From: SURF-43 sp964628985
GTDB lineage: Bacteria > Chloroflexota > Dehalococcoidia > UBA2979
Direction: 5' to 3'
Assembly (NCBI GenBank): GCA_964628985.1
Contig: CAZVNJ010000007.1
Location: forward strand, 22,821 to 86,820
Length of the DNA stretch: 64,000 nucleotides
Shown: positions 8,816 to 17,375 of the stretch, one piece after another
Position numbering within the stretch: position 1 is the first letter of the stretch
Layout: each line of letters starts with the position of its first letter
Notes under the pieces: model-generated
Told to the model about the DNA's origin: nothing
Database searches by the model: none
The model's input: only the letters and a program-made list of their open reading frames with translations
Program-made: the position numbers and the translations under genes

Positions 8816-9468
8816 GCAACCTCCCGCCCGCGGGCCTGCTGTGTCCGCGCCGCCTGCTCCAGGACCGCGCGCACCAGGGCCTCCAGCGTGTCTGCCTCAG
8901 GCCGGGCGGCCAGCGTTTCCTGCACGGCGCGCTCCGCCTCTCGACGCGCGTACTGGAGTGCCACGAGCGCCTCGACGGCGTCGTCGCGCAACTCTGAGGC
9001 GACTCCGGCGGCAGCCACCGCCTCGACGTCGTCCCCGTCCAATGCGGCCTCCGCCGCCACCTTGCCGGACAACTGGGCCACGATGGTCTGCGAGAGGCGA
9101 ACCCCGATGCCCGGTAGTTGCTGGATGGCCTTGACGTCTCCAGCCTCGATCCAGCGTGCGATCTCAGCCACGGGATAGGTCAAGGCGCGCACGGCCTTGA
9201 CCGGGCCCACATCGGGTACCTCGATGAACTTTCGGAAAAAGTCGCGCTCTTCCAGGTGGCGGAAGCCGACGATCAGGGGCTGCGGGCTGCGCTCTGAGAC
9301 GTGGTAGTAGGTGTAGAGGGTGGTGTCTGGCACGCCCACACCGTCTGCCACCCAGTTCGCGGCGTACAGCGGGACACGCACCTCGTACGTGACGCCGCCG
9401 ACCTCCAGCCACGCGGTGGCCGTGGCCTCATCCCAACGAGTCAGCGTCCCGCGGAGGGCAGCGATCAT
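8812..9468 (-). CDS. ruvA: Holliday junction branch migration protein RuvA
   Basis: Binds four-way DNA junctions and loads the RuvB motor. 218 residues. The N-terminal OB-fold region MIAALRGTLTRWDEATATAWLEVGGVTYEV, helix-hairpin-helix segments (KFIEVPDVGPVKAVRAL and IQQLPGIGVRLSQTIV), and a C-terminal RuvB-binding domain (ELRDDAVEALVALQYARREAERAV) are all recognisable. Its start overlaps the ruvC stop by four bases. No ruvB follows; the diguanylate cyclase occupies that place. Confidence 0.93.
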   Translation of the reverse strand: MIAALRGTLTRWDEATATAWLEVGGVTYEVRVPLYAANWVADGVGVPDTTLYTYYHVSERSPQPLIVGFRHLEERDFFRKFIEVPDVGPVKAVRALTYPVAEIARWIEAGDVKAIQQLPGIGVRLSQTIVAQLSGKVAAEAALDGDDVEAVAAAGVASELRDDAVEALVALQYARREAERAVQETLAARPEADTLEALVRAVLEQAARTQQARGREVA

Positions 9469-9977
9469 CGTGCCATCGCCTCCTCGAGACGTGCCTCGGC
9501 AAGCCGGGTGAGGGCGATCGCGATTGCATCAGTGACGTCGAGCGGTCCGGCGACTTCGGCGAGGCCAAGGTAGAGCAGCACCATCTGATGCACCTGCTCC
9601 TTCGGCGCCCCGCCGTAGCCGCAGATCGACTCCTTGACCACGGATGGGGTGTATTCGAACACGGGGAGACCACTCGTGGCGGCAGCGACCATCGCCGCGG
9701 CCCGGGCTTCCCCGATGGCCATCGCAGACTTCACGTTCTCCGCGACAAACTGCTGCTCGATCGCGAGCTCAGTGGGCTGGTGCTCCACGATGAGGCCGCG
9801 GACGCAATCATAGATTCGCCCGAGACGCTCGGCGCGGCTCACGGTGGAGCGCTGACGGAGCGAGCCGGAGTGCACGAGCGCCCCACCAGATCCGCGCGGC
9901 TCCACCACCCCATATCCGGTGACGGCGAGCCCAGGATCGATGCCGAGCACGCGCCGGAGGGGTAGCGAGGCGGACAC
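9465..9977 (-). CDS. ruvC: Holliday junction resolvase RuvC
   Basis: Endonuclease that resolves recombination intermediates. 170 residues. The catalytic acids of the RNase H fold are visible in VLGIDPGLAVTGYGVVE, ELAIEQQFVAENVKSAMAIG and the C-terminal DVTDAIAIALTR. Start MSASLPLRRVLGIDPG at 9977; only 4 bases separate it from the yebC stop, consistent with one yebC-ruvC-ruvA transcript. Confidence 0.95.
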   Translation of the reverse strand: MSASLPLRRVLGIDPGLAVTGYGVVEPRGSGGALVHSGSLRQRSTVSRAERLGRIYDCVRGLIVEHQPTELAIEQQFVAENVKSAMAIGEARAAAMVAAATSGLPVFEYTPSVVKESICGYGGAPKEQVHQMVLLYLGLAEVAGPLDVTDAIAIALTRLAEARLEEAMAR

Positions 9978-9981
9978 GCCG

Positions 9982-10728
9982 TCAGTCCGCCGCGGCGAGG
10001 ATGGCGTCGCTAATCACTGCGTTCGAGTAGACCCGGGACACGTCGTCCAGGTCGTCCAACTTCTCGAACAGGCGCAGCGCCGCCTCGCTGTCCTTCTCGT
10101 TCAGTTCCACCTTGTTCTTCGGGATCGCCGCAAGTTCGGCGCTCTCCACCGTGAGGCCCTGGGCCTCCAGCGCTTCGCGGACCTTGTGCAGGTCCGACGC
10201 CTCGGTGATGACGTCCATCGAGTCCTCGTTGACCTCGATGTCGAGGGCGCCCGCCTCGATCGCCATCATCTGCAGTTCGTCCGCGTCCTTCTGCGCCGTG
10301 TCGATCGTGATCAGTCCACGCGTGTCGAACTGCCATCCGACGGCACCAGCCTCGCCGAGGTTCCCGCCACCCCGGGAGAAGGCGAATCGGACCTCCGCAA
10401 CAGTGCGGTTCCGGTTGTCGGTCACGGCCTGGACGATGACTGCGGTGCCGCCGGGGCCATAGCCCTCGTACGTCACTTCCTGCAGGTTTGCTCCCTCACC
10501 GCCGCCAATCGCCTTCTTGATAGCGCGGTCGATGTTTTCGCCGGGCATGTTCGCGGCGCGGGCCTTCTGGACGGCGAGACGCAGCGCGGCGTTCGCGTCC
10601 GGGCTTGGGTCACCCTGCCGCGCCGCCATCGTGATGTCGCGAGCCAGTTTGGTAAATAACTGACCCTTCTTGGCGTCAGTCGCGGCCTTCTTGTGCTTGA
10701 TCGACGACCATTTGGAGTGACCGGACAC
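9982..10728 (-). CDS. YebC/PmpR family regulator (TACO1-like)
   Basis: 248 residues starting with the family hallmark MSGHSKWSSIKHKKAATDAKKGQLFTK (positions 1-27). GNLGEAGAVGWQFDTRGLI and the acidic C-terminal part complete the fold. Family members are described as DNA-binding regulators or as ribosome-associated factors that help translate difficult stretches; the sequence does not decide between these. Position before ruvC is the common arrangement. Confidence 0.93.
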   Translation of the reverse strand: MSGHSKWSSIKHKKAATDAKKGQLFTKLARDITMAARQGDPSPDANAALRLAVQKARAANMPGENIDRAIKKAIGGGEGANLQEVTYEGYGPGGTAVIVQAVTDNRNRTVAEVRFAFSRGGGNLGEAGAVGWQFDTRGLITIDTAQKDADELQMMAIEAGALDIEVNEDSMDVITEASDLHKVREALEAQGLTVESAELAAIPKNKVELNEKDSEAALRLFEKLDDLDDVSRVYSNAVISDAILAAAD

Positions 10729-10852
10729 TCAGACCCTCCGGAGCAGACGACTCAGAGCGGCGGCGCGCTCGAGGCAGCACCGATCGATGCGGAGCGTAGC
10801 ACAAGAGTTCGGCAACGACAGGAGGCGGAGGAGGCAGCCGGCGGGCTCTGGC

Positions 10853-11701
10853 TCAGGCCGTGAGGACCACGTTGTCGATGAGTCGCGCGCCCCTGAACCG
10901 TACCGCCACGGAGATGAGCGTCTGGGAGGCCACGGCCCCACTGATCTCCTCGAGCGTGTCTGTGTCAGCGACTGAGACGTACTCTGGCTGCGCCAGAGGG
11001 GCGGCCTCGATCTCGGCGAGGACCAGCGAGCGCAGGGTCTCCGCGTCTCTGACACCGTCTGCCCAGGCCGTCTCCGCCCGGTGCAGGCCGCGGGAGATTG
11101 CGGTTGCTTCCAGGCGTTCCTCCGGCGAGAGATAGACGTTGCGCGAGGACATCGCCAGGCCGTCCGGCTCGCGGACGATGGGGCAGCCGACCACTTCGAC
11201 CGGGAACAGCAGGTCGCGGGCCAGTCGGCGGATGACCATCAACTGCTGGGCGTCCTTCTGTCCGAAGTACGCACGGCAGGGCCCTGCGATCGTGAACAGT
11301 TTGCTCACGACCGTCGCCACTCCGTCGAAGTGCCCAGGCCGAGCCGCCCCTTCGAGGACTCGTGACAGCGGCCCGACCGAGACAGTCGTGCACGCCCCCT
11401 CGGGGTAGATCTCCTCGACCGCGGGGGCGAGGACGATGTCGACACCCTCAGCCTCGCAGGCTTCAAGGTCGCCCGCCTCGTCCCTGGGATAGCGTGTGAA
11501 GTCCTCGTTCGGTCCGAACTGAGTCGGGTTCACGAAGATTGTCACTGCGACGGCGTCACACTCGACGCGCGCCCGCTGCATGAGGGACCGATGCCCCTCG
11601 TGCAGGTAGCCCATGGTGGGCACCAGGCCGAGCGTACCGCCCCGGCCCAGAAGAACGTCACGGGCGTCACGGAATTCCGCGACCGTGCGCGCGACGATCA
11701 T
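10853..11701 (-). CDS. panC: Pantothenate synthetase (pantoate-beta-alanine ligase)
   Basis: Joins pantoate and beta-alanine with ATP to make pantothenate. 282 residues with the nucleotidyl-transfer motif PTMGYLHEGHRSLM (HxGH), FVNPTQFGPNEDFTRYPR, YFGQKDAQQLMVIRR and the KMSKS-like MSSRNVYLS. It lies 36 bases downstream of panB on the same strand, so the two are probably co-transcribed. The 124 bases between its stop and the yebC start hold nothing recognisable. Confidence 0.96.
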   Translation of the reverse strand: MIVARTVAEFRDARDVLLGRGGTLGLVPTMGYLHEGHRSLMQRARVECDAVAVTIFVNPTQFGPNEDFTRYPRDEAGDLEACEAEGVDIVLAPAVEEIYPEGACTTVSVGPLSRVLEGAARPGHFDGVATVVSKLFTIAGPCRAYFGQKDAQQLMVIRRLARDLLFPVEVVGCPIVREPDGLAMSSRNVYLSPEERLEATAISRGLHRAETAWADGVRDAETLRSLVLAEIEAAPLAQPEYVSVADTDTLEEISGAVASQTLISVAVRFRGARLIDNVVLTA

Positions 11702-11737
11702 CGGGTTACCGTTCGAGTGTGCACCTTCGCGTTGACG

Positions 11738-12703
11738 CTATTCCGCAATCTGCGGCTCGGCCCGGAGGAGTTCCACTCGTGCGTCGGGAGCCTCGTGGGC
11801 CTCGCGGAGCACACGCTCTGCGTGGCTCATGTCGTCGGCGTCCGAAGGCGTCATGCGACGAATGAGTTCCAGGGCCCGCTCGTCCATGTAGAACGACTCT
11901 GCGGCGGTCGGGAACGACCCGTCCTCCACTGCCTCACGGTAGGCACGCAAGCCCTCGACCATCGTCCCGCCAACATCAGCGAAGCGACGCGCGTGCTTCA
12001 TCTCGCGATCCTGGAGGATGGACAGGATGTCATGGCACACCTGCACCTGGCCGGACGTAAACGGGCCGGACCCGATGCCGATGGTGGGGATGCTCACGCG
12101 CTGGGTGATCATGTGCGCCAGGGCCGTCGGCACCAGCTCAAGGACGATGGCGTACGCCCCCGCTTCTTCAAGCGCCTTGGCGTCCGAGATGAGGCGGACC
12201 GCTTCGCGTGGGGTCTTGCCCTGGACCTTCCAGCCACCGAGGGAGTTGACGCTCTGAGGTGTTAGCCCGATGTGCCCCATGACGGGGATGCCGGCCTCCA
12301 CCATCCTCGCAACAGCCTCAGCGGAGCGCTGACCGCCCTCCAGCTTGACCGATCCGCACCCGGTCTCCTTCATCAGTCGGGTACCGGAAGCGAGCGCCTG
12401 CTTCCAGCCCGACTGGTATGAGCCGAACGGGAGGTCCACGACGACGTGCGCGCGCTTCGCACCCCGGACCACGGCCTTGCCGTGGTGGACCATGTCGTCG
12501 AGCGTCACGGGCAGGGTGGAGTCGTACCCCAGTACCGTCATCCCGAGGGAGTCTCCGACAAGGATGAGCGGGATCCCTGCCTCATCGACTGCCTTCGCGG
12601 TGGGGTAGTCGTAGGCCGTCACCATCGTGATGGGCTTGTTGCGCTCTCGCATCCGCTGGATGTCGAGGATGGTGAACGCGCGGGTTACAGGCTGCTTGGA
12701 CAT
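11738..12703 (-). CDS. panB: 3-methyl-2-oxobutanoate hydroxymethyltransferase
   Basis: First committed step of pantothenate synthesis: adds a hydroxymethyl group from 5,10-methylene-THF to alpha-ketoisovalerate. Motifs seen: MVTAYDYPTAKAVDEAGI, LILVGDSLGMTVLGYD, DDMVHHGKAVVRGAK, PVMGHIGLTPQSVNSLGG and IPTIGIGSG. The ATG at 12703 is chosen because a GGGGG purine run lies 8 bases upstream; an in-frame ATG 15 bases earlier lacks such a site. At 321 residues it is about 50 longer than most PanB proteins because of an acidic C-terminal extension after YMDERALELIRR. Confidence 0.95.
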   Translation of the reverse strand: MSKQPVTRAFTILDIQRMRERNKPITMVTAYDYPTAKAVDEAGIPLILVGDSLGMTVLGYDSTLPVTLDDMVHHGKAVVRGAKRAHVVVDLPFGSYQSGWKQALASGTRLMKETGCGSVKLEGGQRSAEAVARMVEAGIPVMGHIGLTPQSVNSLGGWKVQGKTPREAVRLISDAKALEEAGAYAIVLELVPTALAHMITQRVSIPTIGIGSGPFTSGQVQVCHDILSILQDREMKHARRFADVGGTMVEGLRAYREAVEDGSFPTAAESFYMDERALELIRRMTPSDADDMSHAERVLREAHEAPDARVELLRAEPQIAE

Positions 12704-12893
12704 GAGAAGTGCCCCCATCTGTCCCGGTCGTCGCGACGATCCAGGCTTCAGGCACCGCTGGGGGAGTCGTCCCGGCCGTCCACCGTAGGCCGCCCTCGAC
12801 GGGGTCGGTCCCGGCTGCCGAATCCGCTCCTGTCGCCAGTATAGAAAGGCGGGGGAGCACGTCAACGCTTCGTGATGAGCCGCTGACCGAGTG

Positions 12894-13934
12894 TTACCCT
12901 TCGCGCCACTCCGCGGCGGATGGGACGCCCGCCAGCCCGGTCGCGGCGAGGACGGCCTTCTGGATGGCGCGGGACATTGCCAGCGCCGCCATCGCCTCGA
13001 GAGGGGTGATGCCATCCGGCGGACCGTCGACCTCGCCTGTCGCCAGCGCGAAGATCGCATCCCCGTCGGCATGCGTGTGTGATGGCCAGATGCTGAGGGC
13101 GAACCCGTCGTGCGAAACGGTTGCCAGCCGGTTCGCCTGCGCCTTCGTCAGACGCGCATTCGTTGCCACCACACCGATGGTCGTGTTCCCGCCGGGCTTC
13201 GTGAGGTCCTCCGTCGCCGTGGCATCCGACTCAACCTCTGGAGGCCACCGCCGCCCTGTCCGAAGCAGGCGTGAAGGATCCATCATCGCACCGGGCCGCT
13301 CTCCCCGCGGAGCAGCCAGCCAGCGACCGCGACCGTCACGCACCGAGCCGACCGCGTTCACGACCACGAGCGCGCCGACCACCACACCGGTATCCAGCCG
13401 CTCGGACGCGGTGCCGATGCCGCCCTTCAGCAGTCGCTCGCGCCCTCCTGTCTTCGCGAGCGTGGCACCTGTCCCGGCACCGACGGTGCCCTGGGCGACC
13501 AGCCCGCTGCGCGCGGCGCGGGCGGCACGGTAGCCGGCATCCACGTCAGGCCATGCTGCCTTGCCGAGCGGGAGGTCGAAGATGACGGCGGCGGGCACGA
13601 TCGGGATCACATGCCCGGCGAAGGCGAGCCCCGTGCCCCGTTCGTGGAGGTAGCGGGCGACGCCGCTCGCGGCCTCCAGGCCGAAAGCCGAGCCGCCCGT
13701 CAAGAGGACCCCATGGACCTCCTGCACCGAGTTCTCCGGCCGGAGAAGGTCGGTCTCCCGGGTACCCGGCGCTGCTCCGCGCACGTCGACGCCACCCACC
13801 GTGCCCGAGGGACAGAGGATGGCCGTACACCCCGTGGCCGAGCGGCGATCGGTCCAGTGTCCGACGCGCAGGCCAGCGACGTCCGTGATGGCATCGAGCA
13901 GACGGGGACGGGACGCCGTGCGCCGGGCGGGCAC
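12894..13934 (-). CDS. P1 family peptidase (DmpA-like aminopeptidase)
   Basis: Member of the DmpA/L-aminopeptidase D-esterase family, N-terminal nucleophile hydrolases that cleave themselves into two chains. 346 residues with LLDAITDVAGLRVGHW, GVLLTGGSAFGLEAASGV, VGAGTGATLAKTGG and, before the predicted nucleophile, GGNTTIGVVATNARLTKAQA. The Asn-Thr-Thr-Ile context fits the usual self-processing site. Substrate cannot be deduced. It starts 3 bases after the stop of the alpha/beta-hydrolase-like gene, so the two form an operon. Confidence 0.9.
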   Translation of the reverse strand: MPARRTASRPRLLDAITDVAGLRVGHWTDRRSATGCTAILCPSGTVGGVDVRGAAPGTRETDLLRPENSVQEVHGVLLTGGSAFGLEAASGVARYLHERGTGLAFAGHVIPIVPAAVIFDLPLGKAAWPDVDAGYRAARAARSGLVAQGTVGAGTGATLAKTGGRERLLKGGIGTASERLDTGVVVGALVVVNAVGSVRDGRGRWLAAPRGERPGAMMDPSRLLRTGRRWPPEVESDATATEDLTKPGGNTTIGVVATNARLTKAQANRLATVSHDGFALSIWPSHTHADGDAIFALATGEVDGPPDGITPLEAMAALAMSRAIQKAVLAATGLAGVPSAAEWREG

Positions 13935-13937
13935 GGC

Positions 13938-14834
13938 CTAGACGGCGCGCGCGGCCAGCATGCGCGCCGGGATGACCTGGTCATAGAACTCGGTCATCCG
14001 CCGCACGTAGGCCTCCGGCGCCTCGCGGTAGCCGGTGGCGTGTCCGGACCCGGAGGCGATCCAGACGCGGTCACGAGCGTTCAGCGAGGCGGCCGCGAGA
14101 TTGAGTGTGCAGGAGGGCGGCAGCATGGGGTCGCCCTGGTTGTGCACGTACAGCACCGGGACGCCCACCCGGTTCACAATGGCCACGGGCTGGAGCGCGT
14201 CGATGTCGGCGCCATAGAGCCGGCGTGCGACCCGCCCGACGACCGTCAGGGCGGGGCTGGGGAGCCAGCGCCAGCGGCGGTGGAGGTACTCGCGCATCGT
14301 CGGGAACGCGGTGTCCGCCACAACAGCCGTCACGTCGGCGCGGTTCGCCGCGGCGGCGAGCGCCACCGCTGCCCCAAAGCCGAAGCCGTGGAGGATCACT
14401 GGCACGCCGGGCAGACGGCGGCGGACACAAGCGACCGCCGCGGCCACGTCAAGCTTCTCGTCGCGGCCGAGCGTGTCACGGGTACCGCCGGACTCGCCGT
14501 GGCCGCGGAGGTCGAAGGTGAACACGGAGTAGCCTCGGCGGACGTAGTCGCGCGAGAGGTCAAGAAGGCCGCGGTCGACATCGGTGCGAGTGGCCTCAAG
14601 GTCGTGGACGAGGACAACGACGGCCCGTGCGCCTGGTGACTCAAGGAACCAGCCACGGAGGGTGAGGCGATCAGCCGTCAGGAACTGCGCCTCTTCGTAG
14701 CGCAGGCCCAGGTCAGCCGGGGAACCCTGAACGCGCCGTCGGCGGCAGCGAGTCAGATCGTTCGCAAGGTAGACCGCCGCGGCGCATGCGCCGACCAGCG
14801 CCAGCGTCGCCAGGGCGACGATCATCAGGGCCAT
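13938..14834 (-). CDS. Alpha/beta-hydrolase-fold protein lacking the serine nucleophile
   Basis: Membrane-anchored protein (hydrophobic helix ALMIVALATLALVGACAAAV right after the start) with a hydrolase fold: VVVLVHDLEATRTD, YSVFTFDLRGHGESGG, PVLYVHNQGDPMLPP (acid position) and SGSGHATGY (His position). At the nucleophile elbow the usual GxSxG reads HGFGFGAAVAL, so Ser is replaced by Gly; the codons are unambiguous. The protein is probably not an ordinary esterase and may bind rather than cleave. Start ATG 14834 has GGAAG about 9 bases upstream; an in-frame start at 14894 would add 20 polar residues. Confidence 0.8.
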   Translation of the reverse strand: MALMIVALATLALVGACAAAVYLANDLTRCRRRRVQGSPADLGLRYEEAQFLTADRLTLRGWFLESPGARAVVVLVHDLEATRTDVDRGLLDLSRDYVRRGYSVFTFDLRGHGESGGTRDTLGRDEKLDVAAAVACVRRRLPGVPVILHGFGFGAAVALAAAANRADVTAVVADTAFPTMREYLHRRWRWLPSPALTVVGRVARRLYGADIDALQPVAIVNRVGVPVLYVHNQGDPMLPPSCTLNLAAASLNARDRVWIASGSGHATGYREAPEAYVRRMTEFYDQVIPARMLAARAV

Positions 14835-15074
14835 GCTGGGCTCGCTTCCCCCGCCCCGGGATCGGTGCCGCGGCACCCCGGCATCCCGAAGCAACTCGCG
14901 AACCGTACCAGCGGCCCGGCCGCCGAGGCAACCCTTCCCTTGTATTATGTTCGATCAAAACTAGGGCGGCCGCACGAGCTGTCGTCCTGGACGATAGACT
15001 CGACATGGCACCTGCCGCCGCCCCACCCGCGGTCGAACAGAGGGCTCGGCGAGGGCCGGCCGGAGGGTCGCGAC

Positions 15075-16385
15075 GTGAAGTCCAATCTGCTGCGTAACAC
15101 GCTTGTGGGCGTGATTGCCGTGCTCGTGGCCGTCCTCCTGGTGACGACCGGGTTCCTGGTTCGCGTGCTCACCGAAGGCGACACCGGCTCCGTGCCTGCA
15201 GCAGCCACGCCGGCCGCTACCAAGAGCGGCGCGGACGACCCGAACGACTACTCCATCCTTGGCGAGATGGCGAAGATCCTGGCTCAGGATTATGTCGACC
15301 CAGATAAGGCAACACCAGAGGCGCTCAGGAACGCGGCCCTGAAGGGCTTCTTTGACGCCCTGGATCCGCACTCCGCCTACATCGATCCTGAGTCATACGC
15401 GCTCTCTCGCGACGACTTCGAAGGTGCGTTCGAAGGCATCGGAGCGACAGTCGCGAAGGAGGGCGACTTCGTCGTCATCTCCACACCGCTCCCGAATACC
15501 CCGGCGGAACGCGCCGGCATCAGGGCCGGCGACATCGTGCTCGAGGTGGACGGACAATCCGCTGAGGGCTGGAGCGTGCAGCTCGCGGTCTCGAAGATCC
15601 GGGGTCCCATCGGGAGCAAGGTGACGCTGAAGATCAAGCACGCGGATGGCAATATCGAGACCCTCACCATCGCTCGCGACAAGATCCCGGTCGAGAGCGT
15701 GAGCCGCCTCCCACTGTTCGGTGGAGTACTCCGTGACGCCGCCGGCGAGGAGGTCAAAGACATCGGCTACATGCGGATCCGCTCGTTCTCTCGTAACACG
15801 CCAGAGGAGGTCGAGAAGACCCTCAAGGAGATCATCGCTGGCGGTGCGAAAGGTTTGATCATCGACGTCCGCAGCAACCCCGGCGGGCTACTGCAGGAGA
15901 CGATCCAGATCGCAGACATGTTCCTGGACAGCGGTCAGATCTTCTATCAGCAGGATCGCTCCGGTCGTGAGACGGGCGCGGTGGCCCGTGCCGGCATGCT
16001 GACGAACCTGCCGATCGTGGTCTTGCAGGACGAGTTCTCCGCTTCCGGTGCAGAACTCCTGGCCGGAGCACTGCAGGAGAATGGCCGCGCGAAGGTGGTG
16101 GGGACACGCTCGTTCGGGAAGGGCACCGTCAACCACGCCCGGGATCTATCGAACGGCGGCGCCCTGTACATCTCGATCGGTCGATGGCTGACGCCCAAGC
16201 ACAACCAGATCGAGGGCAAAGGCATCACCCCCGACTACGAAGTGAGGATGACCCTGGAGGAGATCGAAGCCCGGAAGGACATCCCCGCCGTGCGGGCGGT
16301 TGACATGCTGCGTGGCAAGCCGCTGCCACCCCCGTCGCCGGCCCCAACGTCCTCGCCGACCGCGACGCCGACCCCGGCCCGATAG
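15075..16385 (+). CDS. ctpA: C-terminal processing peptidase (S41 family)
   Basis: Membrane-anchored or exported PDZ protease that trims or degrades proteins from the C-terminus. The GTG at 15075 has GGAGGG 8 bases upstream and is followed by a single hydrophobic helix (residues about 9-31). The PDZ domain lies around residues 105-190 (EGIGATVAKEGDFVVIS, AGIRAGDIVLEVDG). Catalytic Ser324 (DEFSASGAELLAGAL) and Lys349 (TRSFGKGTV) are 25 residues apart, as in E. coli Tsp. The Pro/Ala/Thr-rich C-terminal tail looks disordered. smpB follows after 14 bases. An open frame back to 14865 has no suitable start signal. Confidence 0.93.
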   Translation: MKSNLLRNTLVGVIAVLVAVLLVTTGFLVRVLTEGDTGSVPAAATPAATKSGADDPNDYSILGEMAKILAQDYVDPDKATPEALRNAALKGFFDALDPHSAYIDPESYALSRDDFEGAFEGIGATVAKEGDFVVISTPLPNTPAERAGIRAGDIVLEVDGQSAEGWSVQLAVSKIRGPIGSKVTLKIKHADGNIETLTIARDKIPVESVSRLPLFGGVLRDAAGEEVKDIGYMRIRSFSRNTPEEVEKTLKEIIAGGAKGLIIDVRSNPGGLLQETIQIADMFLDSGQIFYQQDRSGRETGAVARAGMLTNLPIVVLQDEFSASGAELLAGALQENGRAKVVGTRSFGKGTVNHARDLSNGGALYISIGRWLTPKHNQIEGKGITPDYEVRMTLEEIEARKDIPAVRAVDMLRGKPLPPPSPAPTSSPTATPTPAR

Positions 16386-16399
16386 GACGAGGCACCCTC

Positions 16400-16915
16400 A
16401 TGCCGAAGCAGGGAGTGGCGCTCCTTCGGGCTGCGGCGAAGCCGAAGCCAGCGGCCTCGGACGCTGGGCCCACGGTGGCGCAGAACCGGCGGGGCAGGTT
16501 CGACTACGAAATCCTGCAGTCCTACGACGCCGGGATCGCGCTCCTCGGGTCGGAGGTGAAGTCCGTGCGTGCCGGGCACGCCACGATCGGGGAGGGCTAC
16601 GCACGCTTCCAGGGGCCGGAACTTTTCCTGCACAACGTGCACATCGGGCCGTACGCGCCGTCACGAGAGAACCACGATCCGCTGCGGGTGCGGAAACTGC
16701 TGCTCCATCGCCGTGAACTTGCCCGCCTGCGCCGGGAGATGGAACAGCAACCGCGGAGCACGATCATCCCGCTGCGGATGTACCTCAGCCATGGCGTGAT
16801 CAAGGTCCAGATCGCGCTGGCCCAGGGCAAGCGTGCCTACGACAAGCGCGAGTCGATCCGTGAGCGCGAGGCGGACCGGACGATGCAACGCGCGCTCCGG
16901 CACGCCCAGCGGTGA
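16400..16915 (+). CDS. smpB: SsrA-binding protein SmpB
   Basis: Partner of tmRNA in trans-translation; carries tmRNA to stalled ribosomes. 171 residues. Core motifs: NRRGRFDYEILQSYDAGIALLGSEVKS (starting near residue 29), HIGPYAPSRENHDPLRVRKLLLHRREL and the basic tail GKRAYDKRESIREREADR that folds as a helix in the ribosome. The 28 residues before NRRGRF are an Ala/Lys-rich extension not needed for the fold. The tmRNA gene itself is in this window at 23451-23807. Confidence 0.96.
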   Translation: MPKQGVALLRAAAKPKPAASDAGPTVAQNRRGRFDYEILQSYDAGIALLGSEVKSVRAGHATIGEGYARFQGPELFLHNVHIGPYAPSRENHDPLRVRKLLLHRRELARLRREMEQQPRSTIIPLRMYLSHGVIKVQIALAQGKRAYDKRESIREREADRTMQRALRHAQR

Positions 16916-17178
16916 TCCCGCCGGTGACGGGCGCGCAGCGCCCTCGTCGTCGCCCGCGTATTCCGATGCCAGAGCAGGTCGCAGTCATCCTCGAAGAGCA
17001 GGGGTTGCGCGAGTTGTACGACGCGCGTCCCTCGTACCAGCGCAACGATTACCTGGGCTGGATCGCGCGCGGCGTCCGACCGGAGACGCGCGCCCGCCGG
17101 CTGGAGCAAATGCTGGACGAACTGCGGGCAGGTGAAGGCTATATGGGGACGCCCTGGAAGCCTCGCGGTCCTCGCTGA
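16912..17178 (+). CDS. YdeI/OmpD-associated (OmdA) domain protein
   Basis: 88 residues with the block ARPSYQRNDYLGWIARG, ETRARRLEQMLDEL and GEGYMG typical of the YdeI/OmdA domain (related proteins are described as bacteriocin-protection or OmpD-associated; the biochemical role is unknown). The GTG start overlaps the smpB stop (GTGA), implying translational coupling. The 197 bases that follow hold only the ribosome-binding site of the acyl-CoA dehydrogenase. Confidence 0.72.
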   Translation: MIPPVTGAQRPRRRPRIPMPEQVAVILEEQGLRELYDARPSYQRNDYLGWIARGVRPETRARRLEQMLDELRAGEGYMGTPWKPRGPR

Positions 17179-17375
17179 GGGGCGGCGGGACGCACTTCGC
17201 CGGGGCACGGCGCCACCGCGCGAGCACACGGTCGGCGGATTCCCTTCAACACGAGGATCCCACTCGCGAACGGCTGGGGGGACTCTCCGCGCGCAGGCTG
17301 GGAGGAGGGGGACCTGGGATCCCCATCACAGCATGACGTGCGTGGTAGGCTCGCGCCGCCGGAGGACGTCCGGTA

